Position numbers and translations under genes: made by a program
The notes under the pieces: model-generated
What the model was told of the DNA's origin: nothing
The model's database searches: none
The model's input: only the letters and a program-made list of their open reading frames with translations
In this document: piece after piece, positions 8,062 through 16,304 of the stretch
How positions within the stretch are numbered: position 1 is the first letter of the stretch
Layout of the letters: every line of letters starts with the position of its first letter
Source: Alkalicaulis satelles
Lineage (GTDB): Bacteria > Pseudomonadota > Alphaproteobacteria > Caulobacterales > Maricaulaceae
Reading direction: 5' to 3'
Length of the DNA: 64,000 nucleotides
Assembly: GCF_008630495.1 (NCBI RefSeq)
Contig: NZ_VWOJ01000001.1
Location: forward strand, 558,001-622,000

Positions 8062-8762
8062 GCGCGCCGCGCCAGCCCGCGCTCGGCCCCAAGGACGCCT
8101 GGGTGTTTGATCTGGACAACACGCTCTATCCCGCCGACACGGCGGTGATGAGCCAGGTCGACCAGCGCATGACCGAATTCGTCATGCGGCTTCTCGATGT
8201 GGACCGCGATACGGCCCGTTCGGTGCAGAAACGCTACTGGCGCGATTATGGCACCACGCTCAACGGCCTGATGAGCAATCACGATGTCGATCTGGCCGAG
8301 TTCCTGGACTTCGTGCATGACGTCGATCACTCGGTGATCACGCCCAATGCCGAACTGGCCGGCCATGTGGCCGCGCTCGAAGGCAAGCGCATCGTCTTCA
8401 CCAATGGCTCGCGCAAGCACGCCGAGAAGGTGATCGACCGGCTAGGCCTCAACGGGCTGTTTGACGATCTCTACGATATCGAAGCCGGACGCTTCCTGCC
8501 CAAGCCGCATCTTGAAAGCTTCGAGCGCTTCACGCGCCATTTCTCCATCACGCCGCGCAGCGCGGTGATGTTCGAGGATTCGCCGGCCAATCTTGAAACC
8601 GCCGCGCAGATGGGCTTCACCACGGTGCTGATCCGCGCGCAAGCCGACGACCCGGACGGCCATACCGCCGGGCCCGGCGTCCATCCGCCCCATGTCCACT
8701 ATGCAGCGGACTGCCTGACCGGATTTCTCGGCCAGCTCCGCCTCTCCAGCCTCAAGGCCTGA
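8058..8762 (+). CDS. HAD-family pyrimidine 5'-nucleotidase
   Basis: A 234-residue cytoplasmic HAD-superfamily phosphatase of the SDT1/pyrimidine 5'-nucleotidase type, expected to dephosphorylate UMP, CMP or related compounds. Motif I is FDLDNTLYP (Asp18 nucleophile, Asp20). Motif II is VFTNGS, Lys in motif III lies in FLPKPH, and motif IV is FEDSPANLE. The helical cap between motifs I and II is the C1 type. The start overlaps the DUF1036 gene stop (ATGA) and dapD begins 3 bp after its end, so it sits inside a continuous operon. Substrate preference cannot be read from sequence. Confidence 0.85.
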   Translation: MSAPRQPALGPKDAWVFDLDNTLYPADTAVMSQVDQRMTEFVMRLLDVDRDTARSVQKRYWRDYGTTLNGLMSNHDVDLAEFLDFVHDVDHSVITPNAELAGHVAALEGKRIVFTNGSRKHAEKVIDRLGLNGLFDDLYDIEAGRFLPKPHLESFERFTRHFSITPRSAVMFEDSPANLETAAQMGFTTVLIRAQADDPDGHTAGPGVHPPHVHYAADCLTGFLGQLRLSSLKA

Positions 8763-8765
8763 CCC

Positions 8766-9596
8766 ATGACCGACGCCGCCCTCAAAGACGCCATCGACGC
8801 CGCCTGGGACGATCGCGCCGCCCTCACCCCTGAGAGCCGGGGTCCGGTGCGCGAGGCGGTGGAAACCGCGCTGGCCCTGCTCGACAGCGGCGCGGCGCGC
8901 GTGGCGTCGCCTGACGGCCAGGGCGGCTGGACGGTGCATGAATGGCTCAAGAAAGCCGTGCTGCTGTCCTTCCGCCTCAACGCCAATACGCTCATCTCCG
9001 GCGGTCCCGGCGAAGGCCCCTGGTGGGACAAGGTCCCCTCCAAGTTCGAAGGCTGGGGCGAGGCGGAATTCGCCGCCGCGGGCTTTCGCGCCGTGCCGCC
9101 CGCCGCCGTGCGCCGGGGCGCCTATATCGCGCGCAACGCCGTGCTGATGCCCTCCTACGTCAATATCGGCGCCTATGTGGACGAAGGCGCGATGATCGAC
9201 ACCTGGGCCACGGTGGGCTCCTGCGCCCAGATCGGCAAGAATGTGCACCTGTCCGGCGGCGCCGGGATTGGCGGCGTGCTCGAACCGGTCCAGGCCGCGC
9301 CGGTGATCATCGAGGATAATTGCTTCATCGGCGCGCGCGCCGAAGTGGCCGAAGGCGTGATCGTGCGCGAAGGCGCGGTCCTGTCCATGGGCGTCTATAT
9401 CGGCGCCTCCACCAAGATCGTGGACCGCGCCACCGGCGAGGTGTTCCGCGGCGAGGTGCCGCCCTACGCCGTGGTGGTGCCCGGCGCCCTGCCCGATCCC
9501 AAGGGCGGCCCGTCGCTCTATTGCGCCGTCATCGTCAAGCGCGTGGACGCCCAGACCCGGTCAAAGACGAGCATCAACGCCCTGCTGCGCGATTGA
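8766..9596 (+). CDS. dapD: 2,3,4,5-tetrahydropyridine-2,6-dicarboxylate N-succinyltransferase
   Basis: Catalyses succinyl-CoA-dependent acylation of tetrahydrodipicolinate in the succinylase branch of lysine and meso-diaminopimelate synthesis. The 276-residue length is typical. An N-terminal helical domain is followed by a left-handed beta-helix of hexapeptide repeats (around [21 protein letters not shown] and the [11 protein letters not shown] segment) and a short C-terminal domain. The next pathway-specific enzyme gene in the window, dapE, is only ~1 kb away. A divergently transcribed secreted protein gene and an AT-rich patch separate them. It is the last gene of the plus-strand run from rpmH. 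Confidence 0.96.
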   Translation: MTDAALKDAIDAAWDDRAALTPESRGPVREAVETALALLDSGAARVASPDGQGGWTVHEWLKKAVLLSFRLNANTLISGGPGEGPWWDKVPSKFEGWGEAEFAAAGFRAVPPAAVRRGAYIARNAVLMPSYVNIGAYVDEGAMIDTWATVGSCAQIGKNVHLSGGAGIGGVLEPVQAAPVIIEDNCFIGARAEVAEGVIVREGAVLSMGVYIGASTKIVDRATGEVFRGEVPPYAVVVPGALPDPKGGPSLYCAVIVKRVDAQTRSKTSINALLRD

Positions 9597-9621
9597 GGCG
9601 GGCCGCAAGCCCCCTTAACCC

Positions 9622-10308
9622 CTAGCGCCGGAAATACTCGAAATTGTCGCCCCTCAGGCCGACAAAGCATCTTTGCGAGAACCCGTAACGCTGGAGCACG
9701 GCCAGCGCCTGCCGGGCGCCGGATTCATTATCGCCAAAATCAATCCGGCGTGTGTTCTCGTTGATGCGCCTTGTGCTGCCGAATGGCGGGGTCGGGTTTC
9801 CCAGAACCAGTTGCCATCCGCCGCCAGATCGCCGGACTGCAGCGGTTTCAGCGCTGAAGGCCAGGCAGTACTCGCCTCTCAACTGCCCCTCCGGGGCTTC
9901 CTGGCCCACCAGATGATACGTCATGGGCGGATTGGGCCTGCCGATATAGCAGGCCTGCGTGAAACCATAGTGCTGAACAATGTCCAGCGTGCGGTTCGCC
10001 CGGGCCTGCCCCCTCGCACCCAGATCCCATAGCCACTGATCCCCATCCACAATCTTCCAGCGTCCATCGCGGCGCGCCACCTCCAACTGATCGGGGCGCA
10101 CTGGCAGACAATCCTCACGCTGGAAGACGGGCCTCTCCAATGGCTGCAAGGCCGGGCGTTGAATCTGCGGCGCCGGGCGCATCGCCTGTTGCTGAACGCT
10201 CTGCAGCCCAATCGCTTGTCCGCCGCGCTCCTGATCACGGCCGGCGGATTCAGGATCGGCCCAAGCTGCTGCTGCAAACGACACGAAAACTGCGCTGGTT
10301 ACGCACAA
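9622..10308 (-). CDS. Secreted protein with a duplicated ~75-residue domain, function unknown
   Basis: A ~228-residue exported protein with a hydrophobic N-terminus (...FVSFAAAAWADP). Two copies of one domain are visible at residues ~65-133 and ~146-228. Each starts with acidic-aromatic Cys-Leu (EDCL, EYCL), continues with a GxW[KQ][IL]V core, then AR..L.[IV]...YGF[TS]Q.C[YF][IV]G and an aromatic end. Cys67/Cys120 and Cys148/Cys214 could form one disulfide per copy. A Gln/Pro-rich linker precedes them. The start is TTG 10308, or an ATT at 10326 that has a better ribosome site (GGGAGAAG) and supplies the charged residues a signal peptide needs. I recognise the pattern as recurrent in bacteria but know no function. 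Confidence 0.65.
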   Translation of the reverse strand: MCVTSAVFVSFAAAAWADPESAGRDQERGGQAIGLQSVQQQAMRPAPQIQRPALQPLERPVFQREDCLPVRPDQLEVARRDGRWKIVDGDQWLWDLGARGQARANRTLDIVQHYGFTQACYIGRPNPPMTYHLVGQEAPEGQLRGEYCLAFSAETAAVRRSGGGWQLVLGNPTPPFGSTRRINENTRRIDFGDNESGARQALAVLQRYGFSQRCFVGLRGDNFEYFRR

Positions 10309-10355
10309 TAACCTGTGAGCAAAAATGGCGCTTCTCCCTCTGCCTCAAGGCCCCC

Positions 10356-10378
10356 TTAAGGCCGCGCACGGCCCTTAA
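10356..10378. repeat. Inverted repeat at the start site of the minus-strand promoter
   Basis: TTAAGGCCG and CGGCCCTTAA arms around a CGCA centre, with one bulged base. It lies just downstream of the -10 of the promoter at 10384-10412, so it could be an operator or a 5' leader hairpin for the secreted protein gene at 9622-10308. Confidence 0.4.
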
Positions 10379-10383
10379 ATAAA

Positions 10384-10412
10384 CTTTATTATGCCGTTCG
10401 AGTGCGTGTCAA
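10384..10412 (-). promoter_or_regulatory. Promoter for the duplicated-domain secreted protein
   Basis: On the minus strand a perfect TTGACA (10407-10412) faces an A/T-rich -10 region. ATAAAG gives a 17-bp spacer and TAATAA (10386-10391) a 15-bp spacer. The predicted start is near 10376, ~50-70 nt before the gene. The perfect -35 is unusual in this GC-rich setting. Confidence 0.5.
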
Positions 10413-10427
10413 TCGTAAAAGCATTTA

Positions 10428-10455
10428 TTGTTATTTTGTGAAACCTATAGATAAT
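10428..10455 (+). promoter_or_regulatory. Promoter reading toward dapE
   Basis: TTGTTA (10428-10433), 16-bp spacer, GATAAT (10450-10455). It sits in an AT-rich patch (about 10376-10490) that contrasts sharply with the GC-rich surroundings. It would give dapE a 5' leader of about 200 nt. Confidence 0.45.
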
Positions 10456-10660
10456 TTTTATTTAACTGTACTTTATTTCAAAGAATGCGCCCCAGACTTC
10501 AGCACCGCCAAAAAACAATGCAAGCGTGAAGCGGGGTTTGCACGGCCCGGGTTCCTGGACAGGCCCAAGACTGCATTCCTGAACCTGCGCGCCCAGAACG
10601 CCGCAGGCCAGGCGCGCAAGCCCCATGGCGCCATGACGCGTTTCGCCCTAAATCTGCACC
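10456..10660 (+). other. Long untranslated leader upstream of dapE
   Basis: No supported gene. The GTG-initiated open frame that crosses the region from 10402 has no ribosome site and overruns dapE in another frame. The composition falls from AT-rich to the usual GC-rich by ~10500. I see no riboswitch I can name. Confidence 0.35.
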
Positions 10661-11824
10661 ATGCCCGACACACCCGCCCTGCCCGATCCGATCCCGCTGG
10701 CCCGCCGCCTGATCCAGGCGCCGTCGGTGACGCCTGCCGACGCGGGCGCGCTGGACGTGCTGGAGGAGGCGCTCAGCGCGCTGGGATTCTCCTGCACGCG
10801 CTATCCGTTTGGCGAGGTGGACAATCTCTATGCCCGGCTGGGCGATGCCGCGCCCGTCTTCTGTTTCGCCGGCCATACCGATGTGGTGCCGCCCGGGGCC
10901 GAGACCGCCTGGACCCACCCGCCCTTCGGGGCCGAGATCGACCAGGACCTGCTCTGGGGCCGCGGCGCGGCCGATATGAAAGGCGCCATAGCGTCCATGG
11001 TCGCGGCGGTGGAGGCCTATCTCGCCCGCCACGGCCAGCCCAGGGGCTCCATCGCCTTCCTCATCACCGGCGACGAGGAAGGGCCGGCGGTCAACGGCAC
11101 GAAGAAGCTGCTGGAAGCCATCCATGCGCGCGGCGAGCGGCTGGACCATTGTCTGGTGGGCGAGCCCACCAATCCGGCTTCTGTGGGCGACACCATCAAG
11201 GTGGGCCGGCGCGGCTCGCTCAACGGCGTCATCACGGTGACAGGCCGCCAGGGCCATGTGGCCTATCCCGAGCGCGCCGATAATCCCATCCCGCCCCTGC
11301 TGGCGCTGCTGGGCCGGCTGACCGCGCGCACGCTCGATGACGGCGCGCCCCATTTCCAGCCCTCCAATCTGGAAGTGACCAGCATTGATGTGGGCAATGC
11401 GCCCCACAATGTCATTCCGGAGCAGGCGGCAGCGAAATTCAATATCCGCTTCAACATCGCCCACCAGGGCGGTGATCTGAAGCAATGGATCGAGGATGAG
11501 GCCGCCGCCGTGCGCGCCGGGTTCAATGGCCGCATCGCGCTGGATCTCACCGTCACCGGCGAGGCCTTCCTCACCGACCAGCCCGCCTTCACCGATCTTC
11601 TCAGAACCGCCGTCATCGAGGTCACCGGCAAGGCGCCGGCCCTGACCACGGGCGGGGGCACCTCGGATGCCCGCTTCATCAAGGATTATTGTCCGGTGGC
11701 CGAGTTCGGCCTGGTCGGCGCCACCATGCACCAGATCGACGAGCGCGTGCCTGTAGGTGATATCCGCCAGCTGGCCGCCATCTATACCCGCATTCTGGAA
11801 CGCTATTTCGTGGCCTTCGCCTGA
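10661..11824 (+). CDS. dapE: Succinyl-diaminopimelate desuccinylase
   Basis: A 387-residue M20-family di-zinc amidohydrolase that releases succinate from N-succinyl-LL-diaminopimelate, feeding lysine and peptidoglycan. Metal-ligand motifs are in order: [20 protein letters not shown], the general-base pair GDEEG, VGEPT, and a C-terminal GGTSDARF ending in a metal-binding His near [11 protein letters not shown]. Length and motif order are standard. It shares the pathway with dapD upstream. The stop overlaps the start of the following membrane protein gene (TGATG). A promoter with a ~200-nt leader is proposed at 10428-10455. Confidence 0.96.
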   Translation: MPDTPALPDPIPLARRLIQAPSVTPADAGALDVLEEALSALGFSCTRYPFGEVDNLYARLGDAAPVFCFAGHTDVVPPGAETAWTHPPFGAEIDQDLLWGRGAADMKGAIASMVAAVEAYLARHGQPRGSIAFLITGDEEGPAVNGTKKLLEAIHARGERLDHCLVGEPTNPASVGDTIKVGRRGSLNGVITVTGRQGHVAYPERADNPIPPLLALLGRLTARTLDDGAPHFQPSNLEVTSIDVGNAPHNVIPEQAAAKFNIRFNIAHQGGDLKQWIEDEAAAVRAGFNGRIALDLTVTGEAFLTDQPAFTDLLRTAVIEVTGKAPALTTGGGTSDARFIKDYCPVAEFGLVGATMHQIDERVPVGDIRQLAAIYTRILERYFVAFA

Positions 11825-12405
11825 TGCGCGCCATGCTGGCCGACACCCGGCTGCGCGTGCGCGGCGTCTTCGCCATGCTGGCCTTCCGCCCCGGATGGCG
11901 GGGCTGTTTCGACATCACCCCTGTTGGCGTGGGCCGCTCGTTCAACGGCGTTCTGCTGGCCCTGCCGGCGTTTTACATGATCGTGGTGGGCGCCAATATG
12001 CTGGTGGCGGACAATCCCGCCCTTTACAGCCCTGACGCGCGCACCGGTTTTGGCGAGGCGGCGCTGGCCTGGCTGCGCATCTGGGCGCTGTTTCCGCTGG
12101 CCGCCTGGCTCACCGTCAGGGTGATGGGCCTCTCAGAGCGCCTGGGCGCCTGGGTGGCGGTGCACAACTGGGCGGTGTTCGTGCTGTTGCACATCCAGGC
12201 CCTGATCTGGACGCTGTATCTGGCCGGGCTGGCCAATGCTGCGGCCCTTCAGGCTTTGATGGGGCTGTATGGCCTGGCCCGGTATTACGTGCACTGGCGC
12301 GTGGCCCATGGCGCTCTCGGCCTGCCGCCCGTGATGGCGGGCGCGGCCGCCGCGATCCCGCTGGTGATCGAGGCCATCGTGCTGGCGGCGCTGGCTTACG
12401 GATAG
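11824..12405 (+). CDS. Multi-pass membrane protein, function unknown
   Basis: A 193-residue protein with about five hydrophobic segments, clearest at SFNGVLLALPAFYMIVVGA, ALAWLRIWALFPLAAWLTV, WAVFVLLHIQALIWTLYLAGL and the C-terminal AGAAAAIPLVIEAIVLAALAYG. I do not recognise a named family or catalytic motif. Translation is probably coupled to dapE through the TGATG overlap. The 3' end runs 10 bp into the convergent truA gene. Co-occurrence with dapE suggests an envelope role, but that is inference only. Confidence 0.7.
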   Translation: MRAMLADTRLRVRGVFAMLAFRPGWRGCFDITPVGVGRSFNGVLLALPAFYMIVVGANMLVADNPALYSPDARTGFGEAALAWLRIWALFPLAAWLTVRVMGLSERLGAWVAVHNWAVFVLLHIQALIWTLYLAGLANAAALQALMGLYGLARYYVHWRVAHGALGLPPVMAGAAAAIPLVIEAIVLAALAYG

Positions 12406-13136
12406 CGCACGAAGGCCAGATAGAGACCGTCCGGCGGGGCCACCGGCCCGCAGCGCGTGCGGTCTGCGGCCTTCAACGCATCGGCGAAATCACCCGGCGT
12501 CCACTTGCCCGAGCCCACCTCCACCAGCGAGCCGGTGATGGAGCGCACCTGACGGTGCAGGAAGCTGATCGCCTCCACGGTGAGCCTGACCTCGCCCCCT
12601 ACCTCGCGCACGGTAATGGCGTCGATGGATTTGACCGGCGAGTCCGCCTGGCACTGGGCGTCGCGAAACGTCGTGAAATCATGGGTTCCCACCAGCGCCT
12701 GGGCCGCAGCGTGCATGGCCGCAGCGTCCAGCGGGCGCGGCACGCGCCAGGCCAGCCCCGCATCCAGCGCCAGCGGCGCGCGCCGGGCGATCATGCGGTA
12801 GACATAGCCGCGTTTGACCGCCGAGAAGCGGGCGTGAAAGCCCTCATCCACCCGGCGCACCGAGAGCACCGCCACCGGGTCCGGGCGCAGATGGTGATTG
12901 AGCGCATCGCGCACGGTGTCTTCGGGCAGATTCTTGACCAGATCCACATGGGCCGACTGGGCCAGCGCATGCACGCCCGAATCCGTGCGCCCTGCGCCAT
13001 AGACATCGCGCGGGGCCCCATCCAGCGCGGCGGCTGCGCGCTCCAGCGCCGCCTGCACCGACGGGCCATTATCCTGACGCTGCCAGCCCACGAAGGGCCG
13101 GCCGTCATACTCGATGGTGAGGTGATAGCGCGGCAT
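12396..13136 (-). CDS. truA: tRNA pseudouridine(38-40) synthase
   Basis: A 246-residue TruA that isomerises uridines 38-40 in the anticodon arm of tRNA. The catalytic motif GAGRTDSGVHA places the nucleophile at Asp52. The conserved N-terminal YDGRPFVGWQRQ and the C-terminal FLHRQVRSITGSLVEVGSGK are present. It follows fmt by 3 bp on the same strand, a pairing common in alphaproteobacteria. Its 3' end overlaps the convergent membrane protein gene by 10 bp. Confidence 0.96.
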   Translation of the reverse strand: MPRYHLTIEYDGRPFVGWQRQDNGPSVQAALERAAAALDGAPRDVYGAGRTDSGVHALAQSAHVDLVKNLPEDTVRDALNHHLRPDPVAVLSVRRVDEGFHARFSAVKRGYVYRMIARRAPLALDAGLAWRVPRPLDAAAMHAAAQALVGTHDFTTFRDAQCQADSPVKSIDAITVREVGGEVRLTVEAISFLHRQVRSITGSLVEVGSGKWTPGDFADALKAADRTRCGPVAPPDGLYLAFVRYP

Positions 13137-13139
13137 GGC

Positions 13140-14072
13140 TCAGCCCAGCTGGAGGCCTGGGGGAACCGGCGTCCCGCGCAGGAATTCTTCCGCCTCCATC
13201 ACGCCGCGGCCCTCGCGCTGCAGGCGGGTCAGGCGCACCGCGCCGCGCCCGCAGGCGATCAGCAGGCGCTCATCCAGCACCTCGCCCGGCGTCCCCTCGC
13301 CGCGTTCGGGCGCTGCGAAATGCACCTTCACCCGCACCGGGCCCCTGGGCGCTTGCAGTTCAAACCAGGCGCCGGGAAAGGGCGACAGCCCGCGAATGGC
13401 GTCCGCCACCTCGCCCGCCGGGCGCGTCCAGTCGATGCGCGCCTCCTCGCGGGTGATCTTGCGGGCATAGGTGACGCCCTCTTCGGCCTGGGGCCGGGCG
13501 CTCAGCGATCCGCGCTCCAGCGCCGCCAGCGTGCGCGGCCAGAGCTGGGCGCCGGTGACCATCAACCTGTCATGCAGCGATCCGGCGGTGTCCGTATCGT
13601 GGATGGGAACCGTCTCGCTCATCAGCACCGGGCCGGTGTCCAGCCCCGCCTCCATCTGCATGATCTGCACGCCGGTGATCTCGTCGCCGGCCATGATGGC
13701 GCGCTGGATGGGCGCGGCCCCGCGCCAGCGCGGCAGAAGCGAGGCGTGCAGGTTGAGACAGCCCAGGCGCGGCGCGTCCAGTGCGCGTTGCGGCAATATC
13801 TGGCCATAGGCCACCACGCAGGCCGCATCCAGCTCCAGCGCCTCGAACGCGGCCAGAACATCCTCATCCCTGAAACTTTCCGGCGTGAACACCGGCAGGC
13901 CGAGCTGGCCGGCGAGCTGATGCACCGGCGTTTTCACGCTCGCCTGGCCGCGCCCGCGCGGGCGTTCGGGCTGGGTGTAGACCGCGGCGATCTCGTGGCC
14001 CGCCCCGGCGATCTCGGCCAGCGAGGCGGCGGCGAACCCGGGCGTTCCCATGAAAGCAAGACGAAGGCTCAT
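13140..14072 (-). CDS. fmt: Methionyl-tRNA formyltransferase
   Basis: A 310-residue enzyme that formylates initiator Met-tRNA using 10-formyltetrahydrofolate. The N-terminal formyltransferase domain has FMGTPGFAAASL, VVAYGQILP and the catalytic NLHASLLPRWRGAAPIQ segment. The C-terminal OB-fold-like domain ends with LRGTPVPPG. It heads a two-gene fmt-truA operon; def, usually the first member, is not present here. It is divergent from the S33-type peptidase gene, with ~110 bp between the starts. Confidence 0.96.
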   Translation of the reverse strand: MSLRLAFMGTPGFAAASLAEIAGAGHEIAAVYTQPERPRGRGQASVKTPVHQLAGQLGLPVFTPESFRDEDVLAAFEALELDAACVVAYGQILPQRALDAPRLGCLNLHASLLPRWRGAAPIQRAIMAGDEITGVQIMQMEAGLDTGPVLMSETVPIHDTDTAGSLHDRLMVTGAQLWPRTLAALERGSLSARPQAEEGVTYARKITREEARIDWTRPAGEVADAIRGLSPFPGAWFELQAPRGPVRVKVHFAAPERGEGTPGEVLDERLLIACGRGAVRLTRLQREGRGVMEAEEFLRGTPVPPGLQLG

Positions 14073-14181
14073 AAGGCGCGGACCTAGCGCAATCGCGCCC
14101 GCCGCGCCAGCGCTCTCATGCGCCTTGACGGATCATCGCCCCTGCTTTCTGCTGGCGGCGGTTTCGAGGGGAGCTCCAGTC

Positions 14182-16293
14182 ATGATCCGTATCATATCGG
14201 CCGCCGCCGCCCTGCTGGCTGCAGGCGCGCTCGCATGGGCCGATCAGCCCGAAGATGAGGGCCTGATCGCCCAGCCGCTCAATGATGCAGGTCTGGACGC
14301 CGATGTGGAAGGCGAGCGCCCCGCGCCCACGCTCAATGATGGCGCCGATATCGGTCCCACCCCCATGGTCTGCCCGTTCAAGGGCGCCATCGACTACGAG
14401 CCCGGCGACATCAGCTGCGGCGTGATCACCGTGCCGGAAAACCGCGAGCGCGACGGCTCGCGCCTGATCCAGCTGCATTATGTGCGCATCGCCGCCACCG
14501 GGCAGGACGAGGACGAGGAGGCCTACCGCGAAGACCCGGTGATCTATCTCACCGGCGGACCGGGCGTGGGCGTGGACGGCTATGTGGCGCGCCTGAAAGA
14601 TCATGACATCGCCAAGACCCGCGATCTCTACATCCTCGAACAGCGCGGCATCGGCGCCAGCACCTCTTTCTGCCCCCACTTCAACCGCCTGGACCCGGCT
14701 CTCAACAACGCACGCGATCTCGACAAGATGATGATCGCCAACGCCGAACGCACCGCGCTGTGCTTCCGCGAAGCGGCGGCGCAGGGCATTGATCTTTCCG
14801 GCTACAACACGGTGGAGAACGCGCGCGACGTGCGCGCCCTGCGCCAGGCGCTGGGCTATGAGCAATGGAATGTCTGGGGCATTTCCTACGGCTCCCATCT
14901 GGGCCAGATGCTGCTGCGCGAGGACCCGGACGGCGTGCGCGCCCTGGTGCTGGACGCCATCGTGCCCAATGACGTGGAAGGCCTGTTCGATTTCGCCCGG
15001 CTGTTCGACACGCTGGTGGCCAATTTCGACCAGGACTGCTCGGGCGCGCGCGCCTGCCGCGATCTGGAAGCGCGCATGTTTGCGGCCATGGAAAGCCTGA
15101 GGGACGATCCGATCTATCTGCCGGCCGCTGACAGCGAGCTGGTTCCGGGCGGCGAAGTGTGGCTGCCGCCGGCCCTTCTGGCCTATCTGCCCTTCTCCAT
15201 GGCCTATGAGGAAGCCACCTATCCCTTTATTCCGGCGGTGATTTCCAATCTCGCCGACGCCCTTCAACGGCGCGATCAACGCGTGCTGGACGGGCTGGCG
15301 GTAGCGCTGTCGTCCGATATGGGACCGGGCGGGGGCTTCAGCATGTCGCCAGGCATGTCCGCGGCGGTCCAGTGCAATGACGGCTATGTCCATGGCGAGG
15401 CGGATACCGCCGAGGCCAATGCCGATAGCCGCTGGGCCGGGCTCGTGATCTCGCCGGCCGGCGCGCGGCGCGCGGCGCAGGTGTGCGAGGAGGCCGGCCT
15501 GTTCCCGCGTCCGCGCGATCAGTACGCGCTGGTCCAGAGCGAGGTCCCCACCCTGATCGTCAATGGCGCCTGGGATCCGATCACCCCGCCCTGGCTGGCG
15601 GTCTATATCCATGAGGCCATGCCCGGCTCGCGCTATGTGGAAACGCCCTATGCGGGCCACGGTCCCACCCGCTCCATGCCCGAATGCGGCGGCCAGGTGA
15701 TGCGCGATTTCTTCGACACGCGTGATCTGGACGGCCTTGACGCCTCCTGCCTTGAGGAAGGTCCGGGCGCGCCGGAATACGAGGACCTGGTCTGGACCAC
15801 CGCCCTGTTCAAAATGCTGGCGCTGACGCCGGATGCGCCCGCCTCCTTCACCCTGCCCCTGATCTGGGCGGGCCTGCCCTCGCTGATCCTGCTCCTGGGC
15901 TTCCTGATGATCCCCGCCGCGCTGCTGGCGCGGGTGATCGACAAGCGCCCGGCCGCAGACATCGCCGCCCTCACCGGCGGGGCGCGCCTGACCGCCTGGC
16001 TCGCCGCGCTCAGCGCGCTGACCGGCGCGGCGCTGATCGGCGCAGGCGTCAGCCGGCTGGTTGAGGATGCCGATACAGCCCTTATCGCCGGGCTCGCCCA
16101 GCCCGCCGGCGCAGGGCTTTGGCTGCTTGTGCTGACGGGTTTGCTGGGGCTTGCGAGCCTTGCTCTGCTGATCCGCACAAAGCTCTCGGGCGAGCGGGTG
16201 CGCATCGGCTCGCTGACCGGGCTGGGCCTGATGGGCCTCAGCGCCGTGGCGCTGACCGCTTTCGCCATCGCCTTCGACCTCACCGCGTTCTGA
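14182..16293 (+). CDS. S33/TAP-like alpha/beta hydrolase peptidase fused to four membrane helices
   Basis: A 703-residue exported serine hydrolase. ATG 14182 follows a GGGGAG site and encodes a signal peptide. The hydrolase has GISYGS (nucleophile Ser235), Asp465 in NGAWDPITP and His493 in PYAGHGP, the order of proline-iminopeptidase/tripeptidyl-peptidase-like S33 enzymes. Oxyanion-region TGGPGVG lies upstream. After the catalytic domain, residues ~554-703 form four hydrophobic helices ending at the C-terminus, an uncommon addition. The enzyme would face the periplasm, anchored by the tail. Substrate unknown, probably oligopeptides. It is convergent with the DUF547 gene. Confidence 0.8.
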   Translation: MIRIISAAAALLAAGALAWADQPEDEGLIAQPLNDAGLDADVEGERPAPTLNDGADIGPTPMVCPFKGAIDYEPGDISCGVITVPENRERDGSRLIQLHYVRIAATGQDEDEEAYREDPVIYLTGGPGVGVDGYVARLKDHDIAKTRDLYILEQRGIGASTSFCPHFNRLDPALNNARDLDKMMIANAERTALCFREAAAQGIDLSGYNTVENARDVRALRQALGYEQWNVWGISYGSHLGQMLLREDPDGVRALVLDAIVPNDVEGLFDFARLFDTLVANFDQDCSGARACRDLEARMFAAMESLRDDPIYLPAADSELVPGGEVWLPPALLAYLPFSMAYEEATYPFIPAVISNLADALQRRDQRVLDGLAVALSSDMGPGGGFSMSPGMSAAVQCNDGYVHGEADTAEANADSRWAGLVISPAGARRAAQVCEEAGLFPRPRDQYALVQSEVPTLIVNGAWDPITPPWLAVYIHEAMPGSRYVETPYAGHGPTRSMPECGGQVMRDFFDTRDLDGLDASCLEEGPGAPEYEDLVWTTALFKMLALTPDAPASFTLPLIWAGLPSLILLLGFLMIPAALLARVIDKRPAADIAALTGGARLTAWLAALSALTGAALIGAGVSRLVEDADTALIAGLAQPAGAGLWLLVLTGLLGLASLALLIRTKLSGERVRIGSLTGLGLMGLSAVALTAFAIAFDLTAF

Positions 16294-16300
16294 CGCGGTG
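16281..16300. terminator. Hairpin between convergent genes
   Basis: CACCGCG and CGCGGTG arms around a 6-nt loop, spanning the stop codon of the S33 peptidase gene and facing the end of the DUF547 gene. There is no T run, so a termination role is tentative. Confidence 0.3.
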
Positions 16301-16304
16301 AGGC

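Noticed and set aside
10402-11283. 293-codon plus-strand frame starting in the AT-rich patch
   Set aside because: No ribosome site. It runs through dapE in another phase, and only the first ~60 codons fall outside dapE.
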